Positions 8,741-18,889 of a stretch of DNA of 64,000 nucleotides are shown piece by piece (within the stretch, counting starts at the first letter, position 1; the number at the start of each line of letters is the position of its first letter). Under the pieces are notes generated by a model that saw nothing but the letters and a program-made list of their open reading frames with translations, had not been told where the DNA came from and did no database searches. Made by a program: the position numbers and the translations under genes. Source of the stretch: Cohaesibacter gelatinilyticus. Lineage in GTDB: Bacteria; Pseudomonadota; Alphaproteobacteria; Rhizobiales; Cohaesibacteraceae. The stretch spans positions 930,001 to 994,000 of the forward strand of contig NZ_OBEL01000001.1 of NCBI RefSeq assembly GCF_900215605.1, in the 5' to 3' direction.

Positions 8741-8782
8741 GCTGGTAAATTCGTCTCCTATTGTTCCTGACAGGATGTTTCA

Positions 8783-9829
8783 ATGAATACTCCCGCAATT
8801 CCGGTTTTTGATGGTCATAACGATACACTTCTCCGTCTGGAAATGGCCAGAGCTGCTGGAAAACCGATTTCCTTCATGAATGGAGATGACAGCCTGCATA
8901 TCGATCTACCTAAAGCGAAACAAGGTTTATTGGCTGGCGGTTTGTTTGCAATGTTCGTGCCTCCAAAACAAGAGCCGGGACAAACACTCAAATTCGAAGA
9001 TATGCAGCGCCCGATCGATCAGGCCCATGCGCTCAAAGAAACATTGGCAATGGTGTCATGCGCATACCGACTTGAGCGCGAAAGCGAGGGAGCGGTTCGT
9101 ATATGCCGGTCCAGCTCAGAGCTTGACATGGCTCTGCAGGACAATGTCGTAGCCCTCATGTTGCATATAGAGGGGGCAGAAGCCATTGACGCGAACTTCG
9201 ATGCATTGGAAGTCCTTTATGCGGCTGGTCTGAGATCTATTGGTCCGGTCTGGAGCCGCAACAATATCTTTGCCCATGGTGTGCCGTTCGATTTTCCTGG
9301 CTCCCCTGATCAAGGCCCTGGCTTGACAGATCTTGGCAGGGAGTTTGTACGGCGCTGTAACAAGATGCATATCTTGATCGACATGTCCCATCTCAATGAA
9401 GCAGGCTTTTGGGATATTGCAAAGCTCTCGACCGATCCGCTTGTAGCGACACATTCCAATGTCCATGCTCTTAGCCCCAGTCCGCGGAATCTGAAGGACA
9501 GGCAACTGGATGCAATTGCGGAGAGCCAAGGTGTTGTCGGATTGAATTATGCGGTCGGTTTCCTGCGTGATGATGGGCAGAAATATGAAACCGATACACC
9601 AATCAGCTTGATGTTAGCTCATCTGGACCATCTGCTGACTAAATTGGGGGAAGAGGGTGTTGCGCTGGGCTCAGACTTTGATGGAGCCACAGTACCGGCT
9701 GGGATCGGCAGTGCTGCGGGCAATCCAATCCTCATCCAGGCCATGTTGGATCATGGCTATGGCGAAGCTCTGGTCAAAAAGATTGCCTATCAGAACTGGT
9801 TGAGCCTTCTGAAACGAACTGGTATCTGA
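8783..9829 (+). CDS. M19 (renal-type) membrane dipeptidase family protein
   Basis: A 348-residue zinc peptidase of family M19. FDGHND near the N-terminus (H12, D14), DMSHLN, the THSNVHAL segment and GSDFDG near the C-terminus are the conserved metal-site motifs of the amidohydrolase barrel. No signal peptide is seen, so the enzyme should be cytoplasmic, as usual for bacterial members. Relatives cleave dipeptides, often with a D-residue at the C-terminus. It is the second gene of a pair with the glutamine amidotransferase and ends at a strong bidirectional terminator. Confidence 0.9.
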   Translation: MNTPAIPVFDGHNDTLLRLEMARAAGKPISFMNGDDSLHIDLPKAKQGLLAGGLFAMFVPPKQEPGQTLKFEDMQRPIDQAHALKETLAMVSCAYRLERESEGAVRICRSSSELDMALQDNVVALMLHIEGAEAIDANFDALEVLYAAGLRSIGPVWSRNNIFAHGVPFDFPGSPDQGPGLTDLGREFVRRCNKMHILIDMSHLNEAGFWDIAKLSTDPLVATHSNVHALSPSPRNLKDRQLDAIAESQGVVGLNYAVGFLRDDGQKYETDTPISLMLAHLDHLLTKLGEEGVALGSDFDGATVPAGIGSAAGNPILIQAMLDHGYGEALVKKIAYQNWLSLLKRTGI

Positions 9830-9863
9830 TTTGAGACCAGTCTGGTTCAAAACCTTCAAAAGC

Positions 9864-9893
9864 AAAAGCCCGGATATATCGATCCGGGCTTTT
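9864..9893. terminator. bidirectional intrinsic terminator
   Basis: AAAAGCCCGGAT (9864-9875) pairs perfectly with ATCCGGGCTTTT (9882-9893) around a six-base loop. The A- and T-runs make it work on both strands, between the convergent dipeptidase and NYN genes. Confidence 0.85.
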
Positions 9894-9931
9894 GAAAATC
9901 TGGTCGCACAAGATTTGAATGAAATCCTGGC

Positions 9932-10525
9932 CTAGTCACCATCATATTCGTGATCGTCCTCAAATTCACCCTGAACAGGCATCCGTTGCGGACGCTCCGA
10001 AGGATCACGACCAATGCGATCGGCAATATGATTGAGATCGATAAAATGATCGGCTTGGCGACGCAATTCGTCGGCAATCATAGGAGGTTGGGTGGACATG
10101 GTGGAAACGACGGATACTTTGCGGCCGCGACGTTGTAGGGCTTCTACCAGTTTACGGAAGTCCCCATCACCCGAAAAGATAACAAAGTGATCCACATGTT
10201 CCACCAGCTCCATGGCATCGATGGCGAGTTCGATATCCATATTGCCTTTGATTTTACGACGGCCGGTCGAATCGGTGAATTCTTTGGTTGGCTTGGTAAC
10301 AACATGGTATCCGTTATAGTCAAGCCAGTCTATTAGAGGGCGAATGGAGGAATATTCCTGGTCCTCTGCGAGTGCCGTATAATAATAGGTCCTCAAAAGA
10401 TAGCCTTTACTACGGAACTCCTTGAGAAGTCGCTTGTAGTCGATGTCGAAGCCAAGTGTTTTTGTAGTTGCGTACAAATTGGCGCCGTCGATAAACAACG
10501 CGACTTTTTCACGGGGATCGAACAA
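9932..10525 (-). CDS. LabA-like NYN domain protein (DUF88)
   Basis: A 197-residue protein with a NYN (PIN-like) nuclease domain. Acidic residues sit in LFIDGANLY, GNMDIELAIDAM and FSGDGDFRKL, the expected metal-binding sites. The family probably cleaves RNA; its cellular target is not known. It begins with a TTG codon at 10525 (FDPREKVAL), supported by AAGGA eight bases upstream and by the strongly conserved FDPREK start of close relatives. The C-terminal 30 residues are acidic and polar. It is divergent from rpoZ. Confidence 0.85.
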   Translation of the reverse strand: MFDPREKVALFIDGANLYATTKTLGFDIDYKRLLKEFRSKGYLLRTYYYTALAEDQEYSSIRPLIDWLDYNGYHVVTKPTKEFTDSTGRRKIKGNMDIELAIDAMELVEHVDHFVIFSGDGDFRKLVEALQRRGRKVSVVSTMSTQPPMIADELRRQADHFIDLNHIADRIGRDPSERPQRMPVQGEFEDDHEYDGD

Positions 10526-10886
10526 TTATTTTATCCTTGTTTTTGGAATTGCTACTACCGATGAGGCTGTAAAACATGTCAGCAAATCTCAGTATTTATA
10601 TTTAATTTGAGATTCTTGGCTGGGCAAACATGATTTTTTTATTATGGTTGCCTTACTCAATAGTTTATAGCAATAATTTAGTCCTACAGGTTCATGCTAC
10701 CGTAACAGGGAAAAAATACAAGAAAAGTCCGCCATCATGACGTACATTTAAGATTTCTTCCCAAAAAAAACATCTACATTAAACAGGAAACCTGCATAAA
10801 AGAGCGAATTAACATCTTCTGCACTCTTGTCAAGAAGGCAAATTCGTTTTATTGAAAGAAAAAATTCCCCCATTCAGGAGATTTGT
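10526..10886. other. AT-rich intergenic region upstream of rpoZ and the NYN gene
   Basis: It carries the divergent promoters of rpoZ and the NYN gene. Base composition is far richer in A and T than the flanking genes. A short dyad CAGG-AAA-CCTG lies near 10790-10800. I see no open frame or RNA gene. A possible promoter, TTGCCT then an AT-rich hexamer about 17 bases later near 10648-10677, is weak. Confidence 0.45.
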
Positions 10887-11291
10887 ATGGCACGCGTAAC
10901 CGTTGAGGATTGCGTCGATAAGGTCGACAATCGTTTTGAGCTTGTTCTGCTCTCCGGCCACCGCGCACGGATGATTTCCTCTGGCTCTTCGATAACTGTC
11001 GATCGCGACAACGACAAGAACCCTGTCGTTGCTCTACGTGAAATTGCTGACGAAACCGTATCTCCAGGCGATTTGAAAGAAGATCTGATCCATTCCCTGC
11101 AGAAATATGTAGAGGTGGATGAGCCTGAGACCGATGAAGTACAGATGATCACTGCTGATGAAGCAGCGACTACTGATTTCGAGTCTGTTGTGGCAGAGCC
11201 GAAAAACGAATTGGTCTTTGATCAGATGTCGGAGGAAGAGTTGCTGCGTGGATTGGAAAGTCTTGTACCGCCAGATCGTAACGACGACTAA
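10887..11291 (+). CDS. rpoZ: RNA polymerase omega subunit
   Basis: A 134-residue omega subunit that binds the beta-prime C-terminus and assists RNA polymerase assembly; in many proteobacteria it also forms part of a ppGpp site. [22 protein letters not shown] and the ARMISSG segment match the family, and the C-terminal half is the longer, acidic tail common in alphaproteobacteria. The ATG at 10887 has CAGGAG six bases upstream. It lies upstream of the ppGpp synthetase gene but has its own terminator, so the two are not obviously one transcript. Confidence 0.95.
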   Translation: MARVTVEDCVDKVDNRFELVLLSGHRARMISSGSSITVDRDNDKNPVVALREIADETVSPGDLKEDLIHSLQKYVEVDEPETDEVQMITADEAATTDFESVVAEPKNELVFDQMSEEELLRGLESLVPPDRNDD

Positions 11292-11316
11292 GATATTTGG
11301 GCATAAATGCCAGAGG

Positions 11317-11342
11317 AAGCGGGCCATTTGGTCCGCTTTTTT
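11317..11342 (+). terminator. intrinsic terminator of rpoZ
   Basis: AAGCGGGCC (11317-11325) pairs with GGTCCGCTT (11330-11338) with one G-T pair and a four-base loop, followed by a run of T to 11342. Confidence 0.85.
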
Positions 11343-11743
11343 CATAAATGCAATCGGGTGCTCCCCAATTGCTTCCCCAAGTTGCCGCTACCGTGGGCTC
11401 AGGGTTGCTGATCCAAGTCGCGTTGCCGGAATAAATCTGGGACTTGGTGTGCGCATCATTTGAGATGATGATAAAAAGAGACTATCTTCATTGGGTGCAT
11501 CGACAAAATGCGAAATTGGCGGAGCGATTTGCCTAAGCGTTAGGGTTTTGCATGCAGACTAGGAGAATTCGGGCGTCATGAGAGTATTCGAATAATGCTT
11601 GCATGAAGGCTTCCCGGCACATCCTTGATCGATTGGATGAAGCGGGGTAACCGGTTCAGACCTTAAAAACAAACAAAGAATTCCGGAATAATACGTCAGC
11701 GCCTGAGTTCCGGCCCCGAGCATTACAAGGTTTACCCTCCGTC
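11343..11743 (+). other. leader and promoter region of rsh
   Basis: About 400 bases without a gene. A short hairpin ATCAT/ATGAT lies at about 11455-11469, and a perfect ATTCCGGAAT palindrome at 11680-11689 is 55 bases before the rsh start. AACCGGTT at about 11649-11656 is another short palindrome. No tRNA or convincing open frame is seen. The length suggests a regulated promoter for the alarmone enzyme. Confidence 0.45.
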
Positions 11744-13987
11744 ATGATGCGTCAATATGAGCTAGTCGAACGCGTAACCGCCTATAATCCCAATGCCAAC
11801 GAAGCATTGCTCAACAAGGCCTATGTCTATTCCATGCAAAAGCATGGTAGCCAATATCGCGCATCTGGTGATCCATATTTTCTGCATCCCCTGGAGGTTG
11901 CGGGTATTCTGACCGAGCTGCGTCTTGATTCCAGCACAATTGCCGTGGGTTTGCTCCATGATACGCTGGAAGATACCGATGCGACCCGTCCTGAACTGGA
12001 TGATCTCTTTGGACAGGAAATCGGCAAGCTGGTCGAAGGTCTAACAAAAATTGCCCAGCTGGATCTGGTTTCCAAAAAGACAAAGCAGGCTGAGAATTTA
12101 CGCAAGCTTCTTCTTGCAATTTCCGATGATGTGCGGGTGTTGATCGTAAAACTGGCAGACCGCCTGCACAATATGCGTACTTTGCACTTTGTGCCAGATC
12201 ATAAGCGTCACCGCATTGCCCAGGAAACAATTGACATCTACGCCCCATTGGCGGAGCGCATGGGGATGCAGGATATTCGAGAGGAACTGGAAGCACTTTC
12301 TTTCAAATATATCAATCCAGAGGCATTTGAAGCGATTTCATCGCGATTGGAAGGTTTGCGGCAGCAGAATAAAAGCCTGATCGAAGAGATTGAGGGTGAA
12401 CTGCAAAAAACCTTTGCCGAGCAAGGCCTGAATGTGAAGGTAAGGGGTCGTGAGAAACGGGCCTATTCCATTTTCCGTAAAATGCAGCGCCAGCAATTGG
12501 GTTTCGAGCAGCTTTCGGATATTTATGGATTTCGCGTGCTTGTTGACGACATTTCTGCCTGTTATCAGGCATTGGGAATTGTTCATACCATCTGGCCATG
12601 CGTCCCAGGTCGCTTCAAGGATTATATCTCGACTCCAAAACCCAACGATTATCGTTCCATCCATACGACAGTCATCGGTCCCGGTCGGCAAAGGGTGGAA
12701 CTGCAGATTCGTACCCAGAAAATGCACCAGATTGCCGAATATGGAGTAGCAGCACATGCTCTTTATAAAGATCCGGAAGGCCAGACCAAAGGTGGACGGT
12801 CTCTTGGCAAACTAGCCAAGGACAGCAATGCCTATGCTTGGTTGCGCCACACCGTGGAAATGCTGGATGCCGGCAATGACGCAGAGGAGTTCCTGGAGCA
12901 CACCAAGCTTGAGCTGTTTCAGGATCAGGTCTTCTGTTTCACTCCGAAAGGACGGGTCTTGGCCCTGCCACGCCACGCCACGCCAATTGACTTCGCTTAT
13001 GCGGTTCATACTGGCATTGGCAATACCTGCGTCGGGTGCAAGATCAATGGTGCCATCATGCCATTGGTGACTGAATTGCAAAATGGTGATGAGGTCGAGA
13101 TCATTTGCTCCAAAGCACAGACGCCACCCGCTGCCTGGGAGAATATTGTGGTGTCTGGTAAGGCCCGCGCAGCGATCCGGCGTGCAACTCGTGATGCCGT
13201 GCGAGCGCAATATGCAGGCCTGGGTAGTCAGATTTTACAAAATGCCTTTGAACGTGGCGGGCAGGATTATAGCGACAAAATGCTGACCGTCGCGTTGCCA
13301 CGTCTTGGCTATAATGCTGTTGATGATGCGTTGGCCGCTGTTGGCCGTGGTGAGTTGCCTTCTCGTGCTGTTATTGAAGCCGTGTTCCCCGATTATCAGG
13401 ATGAGCGTGCTTCCAAAAATGGTGAAGAAGAAAAAACAGGTGTTCAAGGCGAGGGTTGGTTCGATCTGAAACAGGCAAGTGCCATGAAGTTCCGCGTTCC
13501 AGGCACCAAAGGGGATAGCGAGACTGATGGGCGAAGCAAAGGAATACCCATCAGAGGCCAACAAGGAGATCTTCCCGTCAGCTTTGCACCAGAGGGTGGC
13601 GCGGTACCTGGAGATCGTATCGTCGGTATTCATATGCCCGGGCAGGGGGTCACAATTTACCCGATCCACTCGCCAGCTTTGAAGAAGTTTGATGATCAGC
13701 CAGAGCTTTGGCTGGATGTCCGCTGGGATATTGATGAAGCCTCGCACGAACGCTTCCCCGCCAGATTGCATGTTTCTGTCATCAATGAGCCCGGTGGCCT
13801 TGCGGCCATAGCACAGGTGATCGCTGAAAATGACGGCAATATCGACAATATCCATATGAATAAACAGAGTCAGGATTTCCAGGACATGACGATTGATCTG
13901 GAAGTTTGGAACCTTAGTCATCTCAATCGCATTATCGAGCAAGTCCGCTCCAAGCAGTCGGTCTCGAAAATCGAACGTATCAATTAG
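11744..13987 (+). CDS. rsh: bifunctional (p)ppGpp synthetase/hydrolase (Rel/SpoT homologue)
   Basis: A 747-residue cytoplasmic enzyme that makes and degrades (p)ppGpp in the stringent response. The N-terminal HD hydrolase domain is intact (H48 in FLHPLEV, H72-D73 in LLHDTLEDT). The synthetase domain has DIYGFRVL, the RFKD element typical of bifunctional enzymes, and YRSIHT. A TGS domain follows near residue 390 ([12 protein letters not shown]), and an ACT domain ends the protein ([16 protein letters not shown]). As the single long RSH protein seen here it fits the one-enzyme Rsh arrangement of most alphaproteobacteria. The start with two adjacent ATG codons is uncertain by one residue. pyrE follows after 77 bases. 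Confidence 0.95.
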   Translation: MMRQYELVERVTAYNPNANEALLNKAYVYSMQKHGSQYRASGDPYFLHPLEVAGILTELRLDSSTIAVGLLHDTLEDTDATRPELDDLFGQEIGKLVEGLTKIAQLDLVSKKTKQAENLRKLLLAISDDVRVLIVKLADRLHNMRTLHFVPDHKRHRIAQETIDIYAPLAERMGMQDIREELEALSFKYINPEAFEAISSRLEGLRQQNKSLIEEIEGELQKTFAEQGLNVKVRGREKRAYSIFRKMQRQQLGFEQLSDIYGFRVLVDDISACYQALGIVHTIWPCVPGRFKDYISTPKPNDYRSIHTTVIGPGRQRVELQIRTQKMHQIAEYGVAAHALYKDPEGQTKGGRSLGKLAKDSNAYAWLRHTVEMLDAGNDAEEFLEHTKLELFQDQVFCFTPKGRVLALPRHATPIDFAYAVHTGIGNTCVGCKINGAIMPLVTELQNGDEVEIICSKAQTPPAAWENIVVSGKARAAIRRATRDAVRAQYAGLGSQILQNAFERGGQDYSDKMLTVALPRLGYNAVDDALAAVGRGELPSRAVIEAVFPDYQDERASKNGEEEKTGVQGEGWFDLKQASAMKFRVPGTKGDSETDGRSKGIPIRGQQGDLPVSFAPEGGAVPGDRIVGIHMPGQGVTIYPIHSPALKKFDDQPELWLDVRWDIDEASHERFPARLHVSVINEPGGLAAIAQVIAENDGNIDNIHMNKQSQDFQDMTIDLEVWNLSHLNRIIEQVRSKQSVSKIERIN

Positions 13988-14064
13988 GCCGAAATATTGA
14001 TATCGGAATTGATCAGGAAATCTCGGCCGAACATGGCCTTCGTAAAACAGGGAAGAAAGAAAGT

Positions 14065-14652
14065 ATGAATACGGAACAGGTTCTGGATGTTTTTCGTCAA
14101 TGTGGCGCCTTGCTGGAAAATGGACACTTTATCTTGTCTTCCGGTCTACGCAGCCCAACCTTCCTTCAAAAAGCCAAAGTTTTCCAGTATCCAGATAAGG
14201 CGGAAATTCTATGTAAAGCCCTGGCTGAGAAAGTGAAAGAATCCGACGTCGGTCCAGTTGATATCATCATTTCTCCAGCGGTTGGTGGCATCATTCCCGG
14301 ATATGAGACAGCTCGTCATATGCAGGTGCCATCCTTGTTTGTAGAACGTGAAAAAGGGGAATTTGCTTTGCGTCGCGGATTTGAATTTGAAAAAGGCGCG
14401 CGTATATTGATGGTAGAGGATATCGTCTCCACTGGTCTCTCCAGCCGCGAGTGTATTGATTGTATCAAGGCTCTTGGCGGCAACGTTGTTGCTGCTGCTT
14501 GTATCGTTGATCGGTCGGCAGGCGAGGCAGATGTTGGCGTGCCTCTCATATCGTTGGCCCAGTACAAGGTACCTGCCTATCAGGTGGATGCCATACCGCC
14601 ACAAATGCGGGATATACCAGCAATTAAACCCGGAAGCCGTGGTTTGCAGTGA
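14065..14652 (+). CDS. pyrE: orotate phosphoribosyltransferase
   Basis: A 195-residue enzyme that joins orotate to PRPP to give OMP in pyrimidine synthesis. The PRPP-binding motif is [14 protein letters not shown] (about residues 113-126), and [15 protein letters not shown] is the typical preceding segment. The catalytic loop contributes REKGEF residues. It follows rsh on the same strand with a 77-base gap containing an imperfect dyad (GGCCGA at 13987-13992, TCGGCC at 14023-14028). The length is normal for the shorter alphaproteobacterial form. Confidence 0.95.
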   Translation: MNTEQVLDVFRQCGALLENGHFILSSGLRSPTFLQKAKVFQYPDKAEILCKALAEKVKESDVGPVDIIISPAVGGIIPGYETARHMQVPSLFVEREKGEFALRRGFEFEKGARILMVEDIVSTGLSSRECIDCIKALGGNVVAAACIVDRSAGEADVGVPLISLAQYKVPAYQVDAIPPQMRDIPAIKPGSRGLQ

Positions 14653-14811
14653 TCAGCCGTAAACTTTTTTGTCTTGGCAGTAATTTGTTTGGGTTTGTAT
14701 GAAATACTAACAAAATAGACTGGAATTTTAGGTGTCAAAAGGGTTTATATAGTCCTGTATTTACAAGGCGCATGTGACCCCTTGGCGTTTTATCAGTGAG
14801 AGTAACTGACC

Positions 14812-15402
14812 GTGATTTTTGGCCGCAGAAATAAACCAGGACTGGCAGAGCGTTTCAGAGTTTTCATCTGGCCGCGCAGAAGCTGGTTGCGTTCTGGCAA
14901 ATATTTTGTCAAACGGATTCTGCGGCTGACAGGATCTCCATATGCCATCGCAGCAGGCGTTGCCGCTGGGGCTTTTACCTCGTTCACGCCGTTCCTTGGC
15001 TTCCATTTTATCATCAGTTGGGTGCTGGCCTTCATTATTGGCGGCAATCTGTTGGCCGCCGCTTTGGGAACTGCCGTTGGCAATCCCATTACATTCCCGT
15101 TCATTTGGGGAGCAACCTACAATACAGGTGCATTGGTTCTGGGAAAACCCAAGATTGAAGGCGGGGAGTTGCATCTGGGCCATTCACTCATGTCGTCTTC
15201 CTTTGAAGCGCTTTGGCCTGTTATCAAGGTGATGGCAGTTGGTGCTATTCCGACAGGTCTAATTTGCGGATTGATTTGTTATTTTTTGGTACGTAAGTCC
15301 TGTGATGCTTATCAGCATCGTCGCAAGGCAGTGTTGGCACGAAAAGCCTTTGAAGCTGGCAAATGGCGTTCTGCTATTGCCGAGCATGAAAGCGCCACCT
15401 AG
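14812..15402 (+). CDS. DUF2062 domain membrane protein
   Basis: A 196-residue membrane protein with a DUF2062 domain. The stretch YAIAAGVAAGAFTSFTPFLGFH and the GNPITFPFIWGATY segment are diagnostic of that domain, which has about three helices and no proven biochemical role. It starts at GTG 14812 after a GAGAGTAAC purine stretch; no in-frame ATG gives a full domain. It sits between pyrE and acpS, a position where DUF2062 genes are common in this group. It is probably transcribed from its own promoter in the 159-base gap. Confidence 0.85.
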   Translation: MIFGRRNKPGLAERFRVFIWPRRSWLRSGKYFVKRILRLTGSPYAIAAGVAAGAFTSFTPFLGFHFIISWVLAFIIGGNLLAAALGTAVGNPITFPFIWGATYNTGALVLGKPKIEGGELHLGHSLMSSSFEALWPVIKVMAVGAIPTGLICGLICYFLVRKSCDAYQHRRKAVLARKAFEAGKWRSAIAEHESAT

Positions 15403-15545
15403 TTCAGTTTCATCTCGATCTTTCCCAATATTCTGCAATTTGATTGGTATATTTTCTATTGCCATCTCTCCGAAACGATCTATTTCTTATATCGACGTTA
15501 TGAAGCGAGTGGATCGCCGATCATCAAATGGTCAGAGGTGCAAGT

Positions 15546-15962
15546 ATGATTTTGGGAACTGGTAATGATCTGATTGATATCCGGCGGATCGAGAAGTCTA
15601 TTGAGCGTTTTGGAAGTCGCTTCATCCAGCGAATTTTTACTGACAAAGAACAGGCCAAGTCAGAGCGGCGCCAGAACAAGGCCGCTTCCTATGCCAAGCG
15701 CTTCGCTGCCAAGGAAGCTTGCTCGAAGGCATTGGGTACCGGTCTCAACCATGGTGTTTATTGGCGTGATATGGGGGTTTCCAATCTGGCATCGGGCAAG
15801 CCGACATTGGTTTTGACGGGCGGTGCGCGGGAACGATTGCAAGCGATGATACCGGACGGCTTCGTGCCGCAAATTGATCTAACAATCACGGATGATTATC
15901 CACTCGCTCAGGCCTATGTCATTATATCGGCATATCCGAAGGAGTGGCCCCGGCCGAACTAG
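15546..15962 (+). CDS. acpS: holo-[acyl-carrier-protein] synthase
   Basis: A 138-residue phosphopantetheinyl transferase that activates ACP with coenzyme [24 protein letters not shown] holds the metal-binding Asp and [14 protein letters not shown] the Lys-Glu pair, both standard. The start at 15546 rather than an upstream GTG fits the family and has AGAGGTG at 15534-15540. It precedes lepB with a 278-base gap that shows no other gene. Confidence 0.95.
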   Translation: MILGTGNDLIDIRRIEKSIERFGSRFIQRIFTDKEQAKSERRQNKAASYAKRFAAKEACSKALGTGLNHGVYWRDMGVSNLASGKPTLVLTGGARERLQAMIPDGFVPQIDLTITDDYPLAQAYVIISAYPKEWPRPN

Positions 15963-16240
15963 AGAAATCGCCGCGAAATAAAAGCCTTTGGGGATCTATA
16001 TAAGTCGGTTCAAAAAAATCAGATGTGGTCAGGAAGCAAGAAGATCTAGGGAAAACTACGCCCGGATGCGAAAAAGACTCAAAGAATCCCAATTTTGATG
16101 CAAAAAGAAGAAAAACCGGCTTGCAAATACGGGCTGCCATCCTAACTGCCTCTAGTAAGTCCTGTCATCCAGCAAGCGCGAAAGATGAATTTCGTTGCAT
16201 GAGCCTGCTGACCTGCAGCAAGGCGAAAGAGGAAAAGAGC

Positions 16241-16993
16241 ATGAGCGTGTCGCAAGACAATATGAACGAAGCTGAAGGTGGCCTTGGGGAGACCATCAAG
16301 GTTATCATTCAGGCCCTTATTCTGGCACTGGTGGTACGCTCTCTTCTTTTTCAGCCTTTCTCCATCCCTTCCGGGTCCATGAAATCAACGTTGCTGGTTG
16401 GTGATTATCTGTTTGTCTCAAAATTCTCCTATGGCTACAGCCGTTACTCACTACCCTTTGGACCACCTCTATTCAAGGGCCGTATCATGGGCAGTGAGCC
16501 CAAGCGCGGCGATGTCGTGGTGTTTAAATTGCCACGTGATAATTCTACCGACTACATCAAGCGTGTGATTGGTCTGCCGGGCGACAAGATCCAGATGATT
16601 GAAGGTCAACTCAACATCAATGGTAAGGCCGTGCCGCGTGAGCAGGTTGAGGATTTTATCGAAACGCAAGACAACGGTAAGAAGCGTCGTGTCGCTCGCT
16701 ATAAAGAGACACTGCCGAACGGAGTGACCTATACAACGCTTGATCTGGAAAATACCTATCTCGACAACACGCCTGTTTATGAAGTGCCGCAAGGACATTA
16801 TTTCATGATGGGAGATAACCGGGATAATTCCACCGATAGCCGCGTACTGGCGTCGGTTGGGTATGTGCCATATGAGAATTTGGTTGGTAAGGCACAGGTT
16901 ATCTTCTTCTCGATTGGAGACGAAAAAGCACCTTGGCAGGTCTGGACTTGGCCAGAATCAGCTCGTTGGGATCGATGGTTTACCTGGATCTAG
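16241..16993 (+). CDS. lepB: signal peptidase I
   Basis: A 250-residue membrane protease that removes signal peptides of secreted proteins. One N-terminal helix (about residues 15-38) precedes the catalytic domain. The nucleophile is S46 in SIPSGSMKSTL and the general base K107 in DYIKRVIGLPGD; MGDNRDNSTDSR is the conserved box E. The ATG at 16241 has AGAGGA upstream. A frame reaching back to 16025 would add 72 polar residues unlike the family. It leads the lepB-rnc-era group. Confidence 0.95.
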   Translation: MSVSQDNMNEAEGGLGETIKVIIQALILALVVRSLLFQPFSIPSGSMKSTLLVGDYLFVSKFSYGYSRYSLPFGPPLFKGRIMGSEPKRGDVVVFKLPRDNSTDYIKRVIGLPGDKIQMIEGQLNINGKAVPREQVEDFIETQDNGKKRRVARYKETLPNGVTYTTLDLENTYLDNTPVYEVPQGHYFMMGDNRDNSTDSRVLASVGYVPYENLVGKAQVIFFSIGDEKAPWQVWTWPESARWDRWFTWI

Positions 16994-17175
16994 TCCAAAC
17001 AATTGCTGAATTGGGCTGAAATCAGCCGATGTCGGGCAAAAAAGCATGGACCTGACATCACTCTTTGGATAGAAGAGCCAAGCAAATTACGCTATATATG
17101 GCAAGGAACGCCGCACAGCTGAGAGGCAGTGCGGCTTATCTTTTTTCGGATACACACTCCCAACCGGGAAATCGA

Positions 17176-17901
17176 ATGAAAAAGAAAAATACCAGTTCTT
17201 TGGAAAAGACACTGGGATATGTCTTCAAAGATATGTCCCATCTGGAACGGGCTTTGACCCATTCCAGCTCGGTCAGTTCCCCAAAACATCAGATAGAAGA
17301 AATTTATCAGCGGCATGAATTTCTGGGTGACCGTGTTTTGGCACTCACCATTGCTGATATGCTTTTGGAAGCTTTCCCCAAAGCCGATGAAGGAGAGTTG
17401 GCGCGTCGTCTCAACGGGTTGGTCCGTAATGAGACATGTGCTGCTGTTGCCCAGGACCTGAAGGTCGGGTCCTTTATTCGCCTTGGAGAAGGAGAAATTC
17501 AGGCTGGTGGTTATAAGAAGGATGCCATCCTTGGCGATGTTTGTGAGGCAATCATCGGTGCCATTTTTCTGGATGGTGGCTTTGAACAGGCTCGAGATTT
17601 CATTTCCAGAAACTGGAAAGAGCGTATGCTGAACTGGAAAGGTCCGCTACGTGATGCCAAAACCACTTTGCAAGAATGGGTGCAGGGACGCAAATTACCT
17701 CCGCCTCTCTATAGTCAAGTCTCCCGTAAAGGTCCCGACCACGCACCAGAATTCATCCTGAAATGTGAAGTCGAAGGTATGGAATCTATCTTTGGCAACG
17801 GACCTTCGAAACGCATAGCAGAACAAAATGCAGCCCGTGCCATGCTCATACGTGAAGCAATCTGGAATGAGGATGGCGAACCGGTGGAAAAAGCAAAATG
17901 A
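17176..17901 (+). CDS. rnc: ribonuclease III
   Basis: A 241-residue double-strand-specific RNase for rRNA processing and RNA decay. The signature HEFLGDRVLAL (from residue 47) carries catalytic E48 and D52, and GDVCEAIIGA holds the second acidic pair. The C-terminal dsRNA-binding domain begins near residue 165 (DAKTTLQEWVQ). One oddity: the residue three before the catalytic Glu, equivalent to E. coli E38, is Gln (YQRHEFLGD), whereas relatives usually have YERLEFLGD. The ATG at 17176 is chosen because MKKKNTSSLEK fits the family. The stop overlaps era by four bases. Confidence 0.95.
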   Translation: MKKKNTSSLEKTLGYVFKDMSHLERALTHSSSVSSPKHQIEEIYQRHEFLGDRVLALTIADMLLEAFPKADEGELARRLNGLVRNETCAAVAQDLKVGSFIRLGEGEIQAGGYKKDAILGDVCEAIIGAIFLDGGFEQARDFISRNWKERMLNWKGPLRDAKTTLQEWVQGRKLPPPLYSQVSRKGPDHAPEFILKCEVEGMESIFGNGPSKRIAEQNAARAMLIREAIWNEDGEPVEKAK

Positions 17902-18809
17902 TCGATACACAAGATATGAAAACCAAGTGTGGTTTTGTTGCCCTTATCGGTGCGCCCAACGCTGGTAAATCGACATTGGTCAACAAGATCGTGGGTACCA
18001 AAGTCTCCATTGTGACACACAAGGTCCAGACCACCCGTTCCTTGATTCGCGGCATTGCCCTGAAAGGCGACGATCAGGTGATTTTCGTCGACACGCCTGG
18101 TATTTTTGCTCCAAAACGCCGTCTTGATCGTGCAATGGTCAACACTGCTTGGGGTGGAGCCAAAGATGCTGATCTTGTCGCCGTTCTTGTCGATGCTCGA
18201 AAGGGCGTTACCGAGCAAGTCGAGCGCATTCTGGAGGGTGTCAATGATATCAAGATGCCCAAGGTACTGATACTCAACAAGATTGATCTGGTGAAGCGCG
18301 ATAGCTTGCTGGCGCTTGCTGCAAAGGTGAACGAGATTGCCGGGTTTGACCAGACTTTCATGGTATCTGCGCTGAATGGCGATCATACCGATGATATCCT
18401 CGACTATTTCTCCGATCAGATGCCAAAGGGTCCATGGCTTTATCCGGAAGACATGATCTCTGACTTGCCAATGCGTCAACTGGCAGCAGAAATCACACGC
18501 GAGAAGGTTTTTCTGCGTCTGCATGAGGAATTGCCATATGCTTCCACCGTCGAAACGGAGAAATGGGAACAGAAGCCTGACGGTTCCGTGCGCATCGAGC
18601 AAGTCATCTATGTTGAGCGCGATAGCCAGAAAATGATCGTTCTTGGCAAGAATGGCCGTAGCATCAAGGCGATTTCCATGGCGGCTCGTGAAGAGCTGAG
18701 CGAGCTGGTGGAAGCCAAGGTTCATCTCTTCTTGTTTGTCAAAGTGCGCGAGCGGTGGGTGGATGATCCTGAGCGGTATCGCGAAATGGGGCTGGAGTTC
18801 CCGATCTAG
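17898..18809 (+). CDS. era: ribosome-assembly GTPase Era
   Basis: A 303-residue GTPase that binds the 3' end of 16S rRNA and helps mature the 30S subunit. G1 is GAPNAGKST (about 18-26), G3 DTPG, G4 NKID. The KH domain is near the C-terminus (MIVLGKNGRSIKAI), followed by the family ending RWVDDPERYREMGLEF. Its start overlaps the rnc stop (ATGA 17898-17901), so it is coupled to RNase III. An intrinsic terminator follows. Confidence 0.96.
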   Translation: MIDTQDMKTKCGFVALIGAPNAGKSTLVNKIVGTKVSIVTHKVQTTRSLIRGIALKGDDQVIFVDTPGIFAPKRRLDRAMVNTAWGGAKDADLVAVLVDARKGVTEQVERILEGVNDIKMPKVLILNKIDLVKRDSLLALAAKVNEIAGFDQTFMVSALNGDHTDDILDYFSDQMPKGPWLYPEDMISDLPMRQLAAEITREKVFLRLHEELPYASTVETEKWEQKPDGSVRIEQVIYVERDSQKMIVLGKNGRSIKAISMAAREELSELVEAKVHLFLFVKVRERWVDDPERYREMGLEFPI

Positions 18810-18850
18810 GTTCTATCTGACTTGATTTGCGAGCAACGCTCGAGTCACTT

Positions 18851-18889
18851 AAAAAGGAAAGCGCCGAAAGATCAGTGCTTTCCTTTTTT
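18851..18889 (+). terminator. intrinsic terminator between era and recO
   Basis: AAAAAGGAAAGC (18851-18862) pairs perfectly with GCTTTCCTTTTT (18877-18888), loop 14 bases, followed by more T. It ends only about 25 bases before the recO ATG, leaving no room for a normal promoter between them. Confidence 0.8.
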
